Shown here piece by piece: positions 33,335 through 42,318 of a stretch of DNA of 61,480 nt. A program made the position numbers and the translations under genes. Source of the DNA: Pseudarthrobacter sp. AL07. GTDB lineage: Bacteria; Actinomycetota; Actinomycetes; Actinomycetales; Micrococcaceae. Positions within the stretch are counted from its first letter, which is position 1. Each line of letters starts with the position of its first letter. A model generated the notes under the pieces. That model was not told where the DNA came from. It searched no databases and worked only from the letters and a program-made list of their open reading frames with translations. The DNA is taken from NCBI RefSeq assembly GCF_029960665.1, contig NZ_JASBRB010000016.1, forward strand, positions 1-61,480, read 5' to 3'.

Positions 33335-33505
33335 GCCTGCGAGGTGAGCTGTCGGATTCGGATGGGAGTCACCCGGCCACGCTGCTTCACAGTGGAAGCT
33401 TTGCGACTTAACCCCAAGGTCTTCAGATTCGAAGACCAAAATTGGTTCCCCCGCCCCTGCCAGACGATGTCATGCGAACGGACCTTGAGCGGTGGCAGAG
33501 CTAGG
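33335..33505 (-). promoter_or_regulatory. Cyclic di-AMP (ydaO/yuaA) riboswitch upstream of the NlpC/P60 gene
   Basis: Minus-strand RNA carries the ydaO signature blocks in order: GCTCTGCCA...TGGCAG, GGGGGAACCA, TTGGGGTTAAG, CCGGGTGACTCC, then CCGAATCCGACAGCTCACC and GCAGGC at the 3' end, 20 nt before the GTG start. The 5' boundary is approximate. The class binds cyclic di-AMP, generally lowering expression of downstream cell-wall genes. A promoter GTGACA-N17-TAACGT lies just upstream on the minus strand. Confidence 0.88.
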
Positions 33506-33520
33506 CAATCCACTCAAGAA

Positions 33521-33543
33521 CGTCAACTTCGGAAAAGTTGACG
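33521..33543. terminator. Small perfect hairpin between M23 gene and riboswitch
   Basis: CGTCAACTT (33521-33529) pairs with AAGTTGACG (33535-33543) over a 5-nt loop. It could end the upstream M23 transcript or lie at the 5' end of the riboswitch transcript. The rest of the 33544-33630 gap has a short direct repeat GCCGTGACCT on the minus strand and nothing else. Confidence 0.4.
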
Positions 33544-33630
33544 CGCTTTAGACGTTACAGGAGTTCAGCGCCAATGTCACATTCAGGTCACGGCAGGTCA
33601 CGGCGATTCGAGAGTTTGCCATCATTTGAT

Positions 33631-34455
33631 TCAGAGCCAGCCGCTGGGGTCAACGACTTCGCCGTTTACCTGGACCTCGAAGTGGAGGTGGCAGCCCGTG
33701 GAGGCGCCCGTGGTGCCGCTGAGGGCAACCACATCGCCGCGGTTGACCGTCTGGCCCATCTTGACGTTGGCGGAGGAGAGGTGGTTGTACGTGGTTTCAA
33801 GGCCGTTGCCGTGATCCACCACCACGCGGTTGCCGCCACCGTACTGGTGCCAGCCAACGAAGGTCACGGTGCCGCTGGCAGCAGCCAGGACAGAGGTTCC
33901 GCACTGCGCTGCGAAGTCCTGGCCACGGTGGAAGTCGCCGGAGCCGCCGGTGATGGGGCTGACCCGGAATCCGAAGGGAGAGACTGTAGCCAGCTGGGCC
34001 AGCGGCGGGCCGAGGCTTCCGGCAGAGGCGGCGCGGGTAATGGATCCCGCGGACTGGGCGCTCAGCAGCTGCTTCAGTTTGCCGTCGGGATCACCTTGGG
34101 TTACCACGGACGAGCGGCTGAAATCTATTTGGGCGGCGGCTTCGGCAGTGACTTCAGGTTGCGGAGCCGCGGAAACGGCCGACGCGGCCTGGCCGGGTGC
34201 CGGAGTTGCCATCACGGGGCCGGTCACAGGAACCGTCACGGTGAGAGCCAGGCCTGTTGCCGCAAGGGCGATGCCGGCCTTCTGGCCCAGGCCACTGGCA
34301 GCGGCGAAGTCCGTCATCTGCCGGAAGGGTCCCCGGCGGCGGCGTGCTTCCCGCTGTGGGTCGCGGGGCCTCTCCGCGGTGAAATCCTCGGCCACTCTCG
34401 GCGCCGAAGCGGGACCAACCGCGCGACGGCGGCCCCTGGAGTATTGCGTGGTCAA
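33631..34455 (-). CDS. M23-family (LytM) peptidoglycan endopeptidase
   Basis: A 274-aa cell-envelope zinc peptidase. It has a very basic N-terminal cytoplasmic part (RDPQREARRRRGPFRQM), a hydrophobic segment at about residues 60-82 (signal anchor or signal peptide), and a C-terminal M23 domain: GDFHRGQDFAAQCG (H and D zinc ligands), YNHLSSANVKMGQ, and STGCHLHFEVQVNG (HXH). The start is a TTG at 34455 with AGAGGA 7 nt upstream. Expression is preceded by the second cyclic di-AMP riboswitch. Confidence 0.9.
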   Translation of the reverse strand: MTTQYSRGRRRAVGPASAPRVAEDFTAERPRDPQREARRRRGPFRQMTDFAAASGLGQKAGIALAATGLALTVTVPVTGPVMATPAPGQAASAVSAAPQPEVTAEAAAQIDFSRSSVVTQGDPDGKLKQLLSAQSAGSITRAASAGSLGPPLAQLATVSPFGFRVSPITGGSGDFHRGQDFAAQCGTSVLAAASGTVTFVGWHQYGGGNRVVVDHGNGLETTYNHLSSANVKMGQTVNRGDVVALSGTTGASTGCHLHFEVQVNGEVVDPSGWL

Positions 34456-34474
34456 GAATGTTCCTCTCTGGATA

Positions 34475-34695
34475 GCCTGCGAAGTTAGCTGTCGGATTCG
34501 GGTCTAGAGAGTTCAAAGACCCGGTCCGCCATGACAAGCACTTGACGCAGAGATACCCCGTGAGGATCCTTCGCTGGAAGAGGCTTGCTGCTGACGGACT
34601 TCACCCCAAGGCAGTCTCGCGACTGCCGGTTGTGGTTCCCCCGCCTCTGCCAGTTGGTGACTCGTGCACCTGATCCGCTGGCAGAGCTCGGCTCC
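34475..34695 (-). promoter_or_regulatory. Cyclic di-AMP (ydaO/yuaA) riboswitch upstream of the M23 gene
   Basis: Minus-strand blocks: GCTCTGCCAGCGG...CTGGCAG, GGGGGAACCAC, CCTTGGGGTGAAGTCC, GACCCGAATCCGACAGC, TAACTTCGCAGGC, ending 19 nt before the TTG start. These match the conserved core of the ydaO class closely, better than the copy at 33335. The 5' boundary is approximate. The rest of the 34456-34833 gap holds the promoter at 34733-34762 and no gene. Confidence 0.92.
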
Positions 34696-34732
34696 GGATC
34701 AGGTAACGCTTTTATATCGACGCTGCGGTCCA

Positions 34733-34762
34733 AGTATAGGCGATTAAGTTGGACAGTAACAA
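34733..34762 (-). promoter_or_regulatory. Promoter of the riboswitch-M23 transcript
   Basis: TTGTTA (34762-34757), 18-nt spacer, TATACT (34738-34733) on the minus strand, about 40 nt upstream of the riboswitch core. Confidence 0.55.
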
Positions 34763-34833
34763 TTCCGTTATCTTTGCGGAACCTGGCGCCATTGCGCTAT
34801 GGCGCGGCCCCGCGTGAGGGAGTCGACGTCCCG

Positions 34834-35529
34834 TCAGCGGACGGAAACGAAGACGTGGGATGCCACTTCCGGCGGGAGCTCGAGCGCCCCTTCTATGCCC
34901 GGAACCCGCACGGAGATGTACTCCCCCACGCGTTCCAGGGACACCGAGGCGCCGGGCCTGATTCCGCCTTCGTCCAACTGGACCAGCAGCTCAGGCTCCA
35001 CCTGGATGGGCTCGGCCAACCGGCTGACCGTTACGTTCGACGCCGGCCCGTAGCCCTGCATCGCGTCCAGGAGATTAATCACGCCGGCATCAGGCAGCGC
35101 CGACGCCGGCCCGCCCAGGGCCGCCAGCCCGGGGATGGGATTGCCGTAGGGAGACTCGGTGGGGTGGTTGAGCAATTCGTAAATGCGCTGCTCAACGCGT
35201 TCGCTCATCACATGCTCCCAGCGGCACGCCTCATCGTGGACGTAGGCCCAGTCCAGGCCAATCACGTCCGCCAGGAGCCGTTCCGCCAGCCTGTGCTTGC
35301 GCATCACTTCCGTGGCGCGCTTCCGCCCGGCCCCAGTCAGTTCCAAGTGGCGGTCTCCGGAAACCACCACCAGTCCGTCGCGTTCCATCCGGCCGATGGT
35401 TTGGGACACGGTGGGGCCGGAATGCCGCAGCCGTTCGGCGATGCGTGCGCGAAGAGCAACGATGTTCTCTTCTTCAAGCTCCAAAATGGTCCGAAGATAC
35501 ATCTCCGTAGTATCGATCAGATCCGTCAT
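34834..35529 (-). CDS. ideR: Iron-dependent repressor, DtxR/IdeR family
   Basis: A 231-aa metal-dependent repressor of iron uptake genes. MTDLIDTTEMYLRTILELEE, then RHSGPTVSQTIGRMERDGLV (HTH) and VMRKHRLAERLLADVIGLDW with EACRWEHVMS are nearly the same as IdeR/DtxR as I recall them; the Cys, Glu and His metal ligands (MRKH, EACRWEH) are present. Residues about 145-231 form the SH3-like/FeoA domain. A match to the IdeR box is found in this window in front of the siderophore-interacting protein gene (54869-54887). Confidence 0.9.
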   Translation of the reverse strand: MTDLIDTTEMYLRTILELEEENIVALRARIAERLRHSGPTVSQTIGRMERDGLVVVSGDRHLELTGAGRKRATEVMRKHRLAERLLADVIGLDWAYVHDEACRWEHVMSERVEQRIYELLNHPTESPYGNPIPGLAALGGPASALPDAGVINLLDAMQGYGPASNVTVSRLAEPIQVEPELLVQLDEGGIRPGASVSLERVGEYISVRVPGIEGALELPPEVASHVFVSVR

Positions 35530-35622
35530 CCAGCTCAGCTCCTCGAGCGCAGTACCTTGCGTTGTCCCACCGTATCGCGTCCAGCAGCGGCGAGGTCCGG
35601 TAAAAAGCTTAGCCTATTTTGA

Positions 35623-36936
<1,314 letters not shown>

Positions 36937-36945
36937 CGCACCCGC

Positions 36946-36995
36946 GCGAACGGACACTTGGGGCCCAGATACCGGGGCCCCAAGTGTCCGTTCGC
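36946..36995. terminator. Long hairpin, probable bidirectional terminator (serC/MFS)
   Basis: Perfect 21-nt arms (36946-36966, beginning GCGAACGGACACTTGGGG, and 36975-36995) enclose an 8-nt loop, 9 nt after the serC stop and 24 nt after the MFS stop on the other strand. ACTGTTTTG follows on the plus strand. Confidence 0.75.
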
Positions 36996-37019
36996 ACTGT
37001 TTTGTGGTGACGCCAGCTG

Positions 37020-38354
37020 TCAGAGTTCGACGGCGTCGTCCGGGTCTTCGTCCCGGGCGGCGCCGTTTGCGTTGTCCCCCGGTTGTTGGACGCCCAGATG
37101 CGGGACGACGCCGAAGTACCGCAGGCCGCGGGCGCGGCGGTTGAAGGTGAGCCGGAGCTGCTGGGCGCGGATGATCCAGATCATTCCGATCACGGCGGCG
37201 ATGATCCCGGACGCTGCCGCCACGGAAAGGGACCACCGGGGGCCAGCGACGTTGGCCACCCATCCCACCAGGGGGGCGCCTATGGGTGTGCCGCCCATAA
37301 AAATGGCCATGTACAACGCCATGACCCTGCCCCGCATGACGGGATCGGTGGTGGTCTGGACGTAGCCGTTGGCGCTGGTCATCATGGTGATCGCGAACAG
37401 GCCCACCGGCACCAGCGCTACGCCGAACCAGAAGTAGTTCGGGGCAAGCGCCGCCAGCCCTGCCGTCACGCCAAAGGCAGCCGCCGCGCCGAAGATCATC
37501 CGAAGGCGGGGTTTGCCGCGGCCGGCGGAGAGCAGCGCGCCCGCCACGGACCCGATGGCCATGACGGAATTCATAAGCCCAAAGGCGCTGGCATCCAACC
37601 CGAATTCCGTGCCCACCATCGCGGCGATGAACAGTACGAAGTTAAGCCCGAGTGTGCCCACGATGAACACGGCTACGAGGACCACCAGAATGTCCGGCCG
37701 GAACCGGACGTAGCGCAGCCCTTCCCTGATGCGGCCCTTGCCCGGAGCCGCCCGGGGAAGCCGGCGCAGCGACGCGGAGGGGATTTTCCACAGGCTTAGG
37801 AGCATGGCCAGGAACGTGGCGGTATTGATCAGGAACACCCAGCCAGGACCAACCGCCACGGTGAGCACGCCGGCCACGGCGGGTCCGATCATGCGGGCGA
37901 CATTGAAGGAGGCGCTGTTCAGGGCCACGGCGTTGGGCAGGTAGTCGTCCCGCACGAGTTCGGAAACGAAGGTCTGGCGGACCGGGGCATCGAGCGCGGA
38001 CACCATGCCCAGCAGCAAGGCAAAGCCGTAGACGTGCCACAGCTGGCCGGCGCCGAGCACCACCAGGAGGCCCAGGCCGGCGCTCAGGAGGGCCATCATT
38101 GACTGCGTCATGATCAGCAGCTGCCGGCGGCTGTACCGGTCAGCCACGAGGCCGGCGATGGGCGCCAGGAAGAGCTGTGGTCCCAGCTGCAGCGCCATGG
38201 TGATGCCCATGGCTCCGGCGTCGTGCTCGGTGAGGTGGTCAAACACCAGCCAGTCCTGGGCCGTCCGCTGCATCCAGGTTCCGATGTTGGAAACCAGTGC
38301 GCCGATGAACCAGATCCGGTAATTGAGGATGTGCAGGGATTTGAAAGTGGACAT
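37020..38354 (-). CDS. MFS transporter (EntS-like MFS_3 type)
   Basis: A 444-aa integral membrane protein with about 10-12 transmembrane segments. MSTFKSLHILNYRIWFIGAL, GTWMQRTAQDWLVFDHLTEH, and LVADRYSRRQLLIMTQSMMA (loop 2-3 motif) are typical of the enterobactin-exporter-like MFS group. It ends in an acidic hydrophilic tail (NGAARDEDPDDAVEL). The substrate is not deducible. It is convergent with serC and shares the hairpin at 36946-36995. Confidence 0.88.
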   Translation of the reverse strand: MSTFKSLHILNYRIWFIGALVSNIGTWMQRTAQDWLVFDHLTEHDAGAMGITMALQLGPQLFLAPIAGLVADRYSRRQLLIMTQSMMALLSAGLGLLVVLGAGQLWHVYGFALLLGMVSALDAPVRQTFVSELVRDDYLPNAVALNSASFNVARMIGPAVAGVLTVAVGPGWVFLINTATFLAMLLSLWKIPSASLRRLPRAAPGKGRIREGLRYVRFRPDILVVLVAVFIVGTLGLNFVLFIAAMVGTEFGLDASAFGLMNSVMAIGSVAGALLSAGRGKPRLRMIFGAAAAFGVTAGLAALAPNYFWFGVALVPVGLFAITMMTSANGYVQTTTDPVMRGRVMALYMAIFMGGTPIGAPLVGWVANVAGPRWSLSVAAASGIIAAVIGMIWIIRAQQLRLTFNRRARGLRYFGVVPHLGVQQPGDNANGAARDEDPDDAVEL

Positions 38355-38399
38355 CAGTGCCGGCCTTCTTGGTTCTCTACCCGGCGCATTCTCAACTGC

Positions 38400-38939
38400 T
38401 TAGTCAGCCTCGCCGGCGGGTTCGTCGTCCTCGGCGTCTTCGTCATCGGACCCGGAAGCATCGGCCTGCGAAGTGTCCGGCTCCGAAGCTGAAGCAACAG
38501 CAGCGCGCGGTTCCTCTTCCTCTGCCGCCCGTGCGTCCTCGGGGCGGACGCGCTCTGCCCACGGCACCCACTCCGGGGAAAGGATGGAATCCTCCGACGG
38601 CAGGAGGCCAAGCTCGCTGACCGTGACCACCTTGGAGCGGGAGTTCCTGGTCAGGACCGCATACCACTGCCAGCCGTCGTAGCCGGCCATTTTTGATTCG
38701 AAGAGGTGGGTGACCAGGCGGTCGCCCTCACTTTTGGCAGCCAGGTGCGCACCGATGTCCGACGCCGCAGTGATGCCTTCGATGGCGGTCCGCGCCTCAC
38801 CAACGGCAGCAGCGAGGAAGGCGTCCGGCTTGCCGGTCCGCCACACGGGCACGCCGGTCCGGGACTTGGCCCCGGCTTTGGCGCCCACCGTCCCCGATGC
38901 CGTGGTGTCCGGCTGTTCAGCTTCCGTGTTCATGGCCAA
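38400..38939 (-). CDS. DUF3027 domain protein
   Basis: A 179-aa protein of the actinobacterial DUF3027 family. The core is GDRLVTHLFESKMAGYDGWQ followed by WYAVLTRNSRSKVVTVSELG and ILSPEWVPWAERVRPED. N- and C-terminal flanks are low complexity; the last 50 residues are very acidic (DEDAEDDEPAGEAD). No function is known to me. It lies 3 nt downstream of the CspB-like gene, probably co-transcribed. Confidence 0.85.
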   Translation of the reverse strand: MAMNTEAEQPDTTASGTVGAKAGAKSRTGVPVWRTGKPDAFLAAAVGEARTAIEGITAASDIGAHLAAKSEGDRLVTHLFESKMAGYDGWQWYAVLTRNSRSKVVTVSELGLLPSEDSILSPEWVPWAERVRPEDARAAEEEEPRAAVASASEPDTSQADASGSDDEDAEDDEPAGEAD

Positions 38940-38942
38940 GAC

Positions 38943-39326
38943 CTAAACGTCCAGCTCGTCGGCAACCTTACGCAGGGCAGCCGCGATGGCCTTGCCCTTG
39001 TTGCCTTCCGGGTACTTGCCCGCGGACAGGGTTCCGGAAAGGTTGTCCAGCACGCTGACCAGGTCCTGGACGAGCGGCGCGAGGTCCCGGGCGCTGGGCC
39101 GCTTGGCCTTGGCGATGGACGGCGTTTTGTCCAGGACTCGCAGGCCCAGGGCCTGCGCGCCCTTGCGGCCGTCGGCAACGCCGAACTCAACGCGTGTGCC
39201 TGCCTTCAGCTCCGTGATGCCCTCGGGCAGCGATGATTTGGGCAGGAAGACTTCCTGGCCGTCCTCGCCTGCGAGGAATCCGAAACCTTTTTCCTTGTCA
39301 TACCACTTGACCTTGCCGGTAGGCAC
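38943..39326 (-). CDS. cspB: Cold-shock-domain protein with C-terminal extension (CspB-like)
   Basis: A 127-aa protein. Residues 1-65 form a cold-shock domain with MPTGKVKWYDKEKGFGFLAG (RNP1 KGFGFL) and EVFLPKSSL (RNP2 variant). A 60-residue lysine/leucine-rich extension (RDLAPLVQDLVSVLDNLSG, RKVADELDV) is typical of the longer actinobacterial CspB. The start is the GTG at 39326, with GAAGG 8 nt upstream; the frame to 39362 is open but lacks a better site. It probably acts as an RNA chaperone and is transcribed with DUF3027. Confidence 0.85.
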   Translation of the reverse strand: MPTGKVKWYDKEKGFGFLAGEDGQEVFLPKSSLPEGITELKAGTRVEFGVADGRKGAQALGLRVLDKTPSIAKAKRPSARDLAPLVQDLVSVLDNLSGTLSAGKYPEGNKGKAIAAALRKVADELDV

Positions 39327-39571
39327 GTAATCAACCTTCTTCGTTCTGACGTCTTCTGACACGGCCTGCAGTCACCGCATCCGCACTGATGTGCGGGTTC
39401 AGGGTATGACAGCAACGGACCGTGTTGGTCTGTTCCTCAAGGTTATCCTGCCGGGACCCGGAATCCTGCTTTCACGCATGCATCGTCCCGCCGCCTGCCG
39501 CGGCTGCGGGCCCGCGGCTCACGGCCGCCTGTGGCGCCACCAGCGGCCACCCGGCTGTTAGCGTTACCTGC

Positions 39572-39805
39572 ATGACACCCTCGCGATACCGGCGCCCACT
39601 GATGATCTGCGCAGCGGTTGTTGCCATGCTTTCCCTCGTGGCAGTGGGCGCAGTCATGGCGCTGGCCTTCGCAGGCTCCGCCGCTCCGGCATGGGTCACC
39701 GCCGCTGCCTTGTACGGGTTGCCTGTGGCGTTCCTGCTGATGCTCTTCCTGGTGTTGGACAGTGTGGCCGGCCGGCGCCGGGCAGGAAAGTCCAGCGGGC
39801 GGTAA
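39572..39805 (+). CDS. Small membrane protein (77 aa)
   Basis: MTPSRYRRPLMICAAVVAML followed by a second hydrophobic helix (LYGLPVAFLLMLFLVLDSV) and a basic tail GRRRAGKSSGR: two transmembrane segments with both ends probably inside. No family assigned. The stop is 10 nt before the start of the helicase-associated gene, so the two are probably in one operon. Confidence 0.7.
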   Translation: MTPSRYRRPLMICAAVVAMLSLVAVGAVMALAFAGSAAPAWVTAAALYGLPVAFLLMLFLVLDSVAGRRRAGKSSGR

Positions 39806-39815
39806 CGTTGGACTG

Positions 39816-42305
39816 ATGTCCCTTATCCGCGCGCTCAGCAAAGAACTGGAAGCACGCAGCGATGACTCGTTGCGGGCGCTCTTCGCAGCGCGGCCGGACC
39901 TTATGTCCCCCGCGGTTCCTGACTTTTCAGCCCTGGCCGCCCGGGCAAGCGCGCGGGTCAGCGTCCAGCGGGCGCTCGAACGGCTGAACAGGCCGCAGAT
40001 GCAGGTGCTGGAAACCCTGCATCTGTGCACCAACACGGACACCGAACACAGCGCATCTGCGGTGGGCCTCCGGAAACTCATTGCAGGATCCACGGTGGTG
40101 GCGCTGGAACGCATCCTGGCCTCGCTCCAGGAACTGGCTTTGGTGCACCGGGCCGAGCCGCCGCATGGAACGGCGGCCTCGGGCCATCGGCACCCCTACT
40201 ACCTGCCGGTGGGAAGCCTCAAGGACGTGGTGGGAATCTATCCTGCGGGGCTGGGGCGCAGCTACACCGAGCTGGTAAGGCTTCAGCCCGCGTTTGCCCA
40301 GCGGGTTGTCCAGCTCGTTGCGGAGCTGCACCGCAGCGGCGTCTCCATCCAGAACGCCACTACCCCCATGGAGGCAGCCTTGGCGCTGCAGCATTGGACA
40401 TCCTCGCCCGAGGCACTCAGCGCGGCTCTGGCCGGAGCCCCGGAACGCACGACGGCGCTGCTCGCCAAATTCCGCAACTGGGCCATGGGCGCCGTCCCCC
40501 AGGCGCAACGGAAAGCGTCGGTCTCGAACCAGGGCGCCGACGTCGGGCCCGTGGACTGGCTCCTGGCCCGTGGCCTGCTGGTCCCCTTGGACGCCGCGCA
40601 CGTGGAACTGCCGCACAGCGTGGGGCTGTCGTTGCGTGACGGCGCCATCATCAATGACTTCTCCCTGTCCCCACCGGTTCCGGAGCTGGGCAGCACCACC
40701 GCTGCGCTTCGCCGGAACGCGGCGCTGGGCGCCATCGCCGAAACCCTCCGGCTGGTGGGTGACCTCCTCCACGCCGTCCGCGAACAGCCGCTGGCCACGC
40801 TGCGCAGCGGCGGCGTAGGCGTCCGGGAAATGAAGCGGCTGGCCGAGACGCTTCGCATCGACCAGCACCGGGCGGGCCTGCTGCTGGAGGTCAGCGCCCT
40901 CGCCGGCCTGTTGCGCCTTGATGTGGACTCGTCCTCGTGGGTGCAGCCCCCGCAGCTGGAGTGGCTGGCCCTCCCCCGCCAGGAGCAGTGGCTGTGGCTG
41001 GTCAATGCCTGGCTCGCGAGCGAGCGTGTGCCTTCACTGGTGGGTCAGCCCGCTAACGGCCCCGGCGGCGTTCCCAGCGCGCACCGCGCCCTGGCCGGGA
41101 ACACCGTTAATGCCCTTTCGGCAGAGGCGCAGCGGCCGGACGCCCCGGTGGTCAGGAAGCGGATCCTGGAAATCCTGGAGGAACTCACCCAGGAGGCTGC
41201 CGCTGCGGACGGCACGGCACCGGTGCTGGATGCTGCGGCAGTGCTGCAGCGGGCTGAATGGACGCAGCCACGGATGGCCCGCCGGTTCAGTTCCCTGATC
41301 AGGGGTGTGCTCGCGGAAGCGGAGCTGCTCGGACTGATCGGCTCCGGTGCGTTGAGCCAGCTGGGCAGCGCCATCGCCGAAGACAACCCGGACGAAGCCT
41401 TGGGCATCCTGGGCGAGCATCTGCCTGCGGCGCTGAACCACGTCCTGCTTCAGGCGGACCTGACCGCAGTTGCCCCGGGCTATCTGGCTCCGGAGCTGGC
41501 CGAAAAGCTTCTGGTGATGGCCGACGCCGAGGGGCACGGGCCCGCCACTATCTACCGGTTCTCCGCCAACTCGGTCCGGCGCGCCCTGGATGCCGGGCAT
41601 GACGCATCGAGCCTGCTGGAGTTCCTGCGTGAGCACTCGGCCACGGCAGTGCCCCAACCCCTGGAATATCTGGTGGAGGACACCGCGTCCCGGCACGGCC
41701 GGCTCCGGGTGGGAACGGCCGCCAGCTTTATCCAAAGCGATGATGAGGCAACGGTGCTGGAGCTGGCGGCCGAGTCCAAAGCAGCCGGGTTGGGGCTGGC
41801 CCGGATTGCGCCGACCGTGCTGATCTCCACTGCTCCGCCGCGGGAAACGGCGCAGGTCCTGCGCGGGCTGGGCCTCTCGCCGTCGGTGGATCAGGCCCAG
41901 CCCGGAGTGGTCCGGCTCCGGCGCACCACCGGCGTTCCGGGCAGCACCCGCCCCGTCTACACAGCGCCGCGGACCGCGCCAGCGGAGGACGACGTCGCTG
42001 CACAGCTCGCCGTCCTGCGGAACGGGCGGCCCGCAGCCAACGGAAACCACACACGTGCAGTGCCGGGTACCGGCGAAGCCGCAACCCAGCTTGGCCTGGA
42101 GACCCTGCAGCGGGCTATCCGGCTTAAGCAGCGCGTGAGCATGAACGTAGTGGACAGCCAGGGGAATTGCTGCCTGGAGACAGTCGTTCCCCTCTCCGTA
42201 ACCGGCGGACGCGTCAGGGTCTTCGATCCTGTCAAGGAAACCGAGCGCGTACTCTCCATCCACCGCATCATCGATATCGAGGCCGCAGAAGAACTGCGCC
42301 AGTGA
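39816..42305 (+). CDS. Helicase-associated domain protein (XPB partner)
   Basis: An 829-aa soluble protein. MSLIRALSKELEARSDDSLR followed by ALFAARPDLMSPAVPDFSAL is the typical N-terminus of the actinobacterial helicase-associated family. The C-terminal third (LEFLREHSATAVPQPLEYLV, then LVLIST-like strands and GLGLSPSVDQAQPG) resembles the XPB/Ssl2 helicase-associated domain. There is no Walker A motif, so it is not itself a helicase. Gene order (this gene, then XPB 13 nt later) recalls Rv0862c-Rv0861c of M. tuberculosis as I remember it. The start is the ATG at 39816. A repair role together with XPB is inferred. Confidence 0.85.
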   Translation: MSLIRALSKELEARSDDSLRALFAARPDLMSPAVPDFSALAARASARVSVQRALERLNRPQMQVLETLHLCTNTDTEHSASAVGLRKLIAGSTVVALERILASLQELALVHRAEPPHGTAASGHRHPYYLPVGSLKDVVGIYPAGLGRSYTELVRLQPAFAQRVVQLVAELHRSGVSIQNATTPMEAALALQHWTSSPEALSAALAGAPERTTALLAKFRNWAMGAVPQAQRKASVSNQGADVGPVDWLLARGLLVPLDAAHVELPHSVGLSLRDGAIINDFSLSPPVPELGSTTAALRRNAALGAIAETLRLVGDLLHAVREQPLATLRSGGVGVREMKRLAETLRIDQHRAGLLLEVSALAGLLRLDVDSSSWVQPPQLEWLALPRQEQWLWLVNAWLASERVPSLVGQPANGPGGVPSAHRALAGNTVNALSAEAQRPDAPVVRKRILEILEELTQEAAAADGTAPVLDAAAVLQRAEWTQPRMARRFSSLIRGVLAEAELLGLIGSGALSQLGSAIAEDNPDEALGILGEHLPAALNHVLLQADLTAVAPGYLAPELAEKLLVMADAEGHGPATIYRFSANSVRRALDAGHDASSLLEFLREHSATAVPQPLEYLVEDTASRHGRLRVGTAASFIQSDDEATVLELAAESKAAGLGLARIAPTVLISTAPPRETAQVLRGLGLSPSVDQAQPGVVRLRRTTGVPGSTRPVYTAPRTAPAEDDVAAQLAVLRNGRPAANGNHTRAVPGTGEAATQLGLETLQRAIRLKQRVSMNVVDSQGNCCLETVVPLSVTGGRVRVFDPVKETERVLSIHRIIDIEAAEELRQ

Positions 42306-42318
42306 AGGACGCCCCCGC

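Noticed and set aside
37780..37795. TTTTCCACAG inside the MFS gene as a DnaA box
   Set aside because: It mismatches the perfect box and lies in the middle of a coding sequence, so I do not count it.
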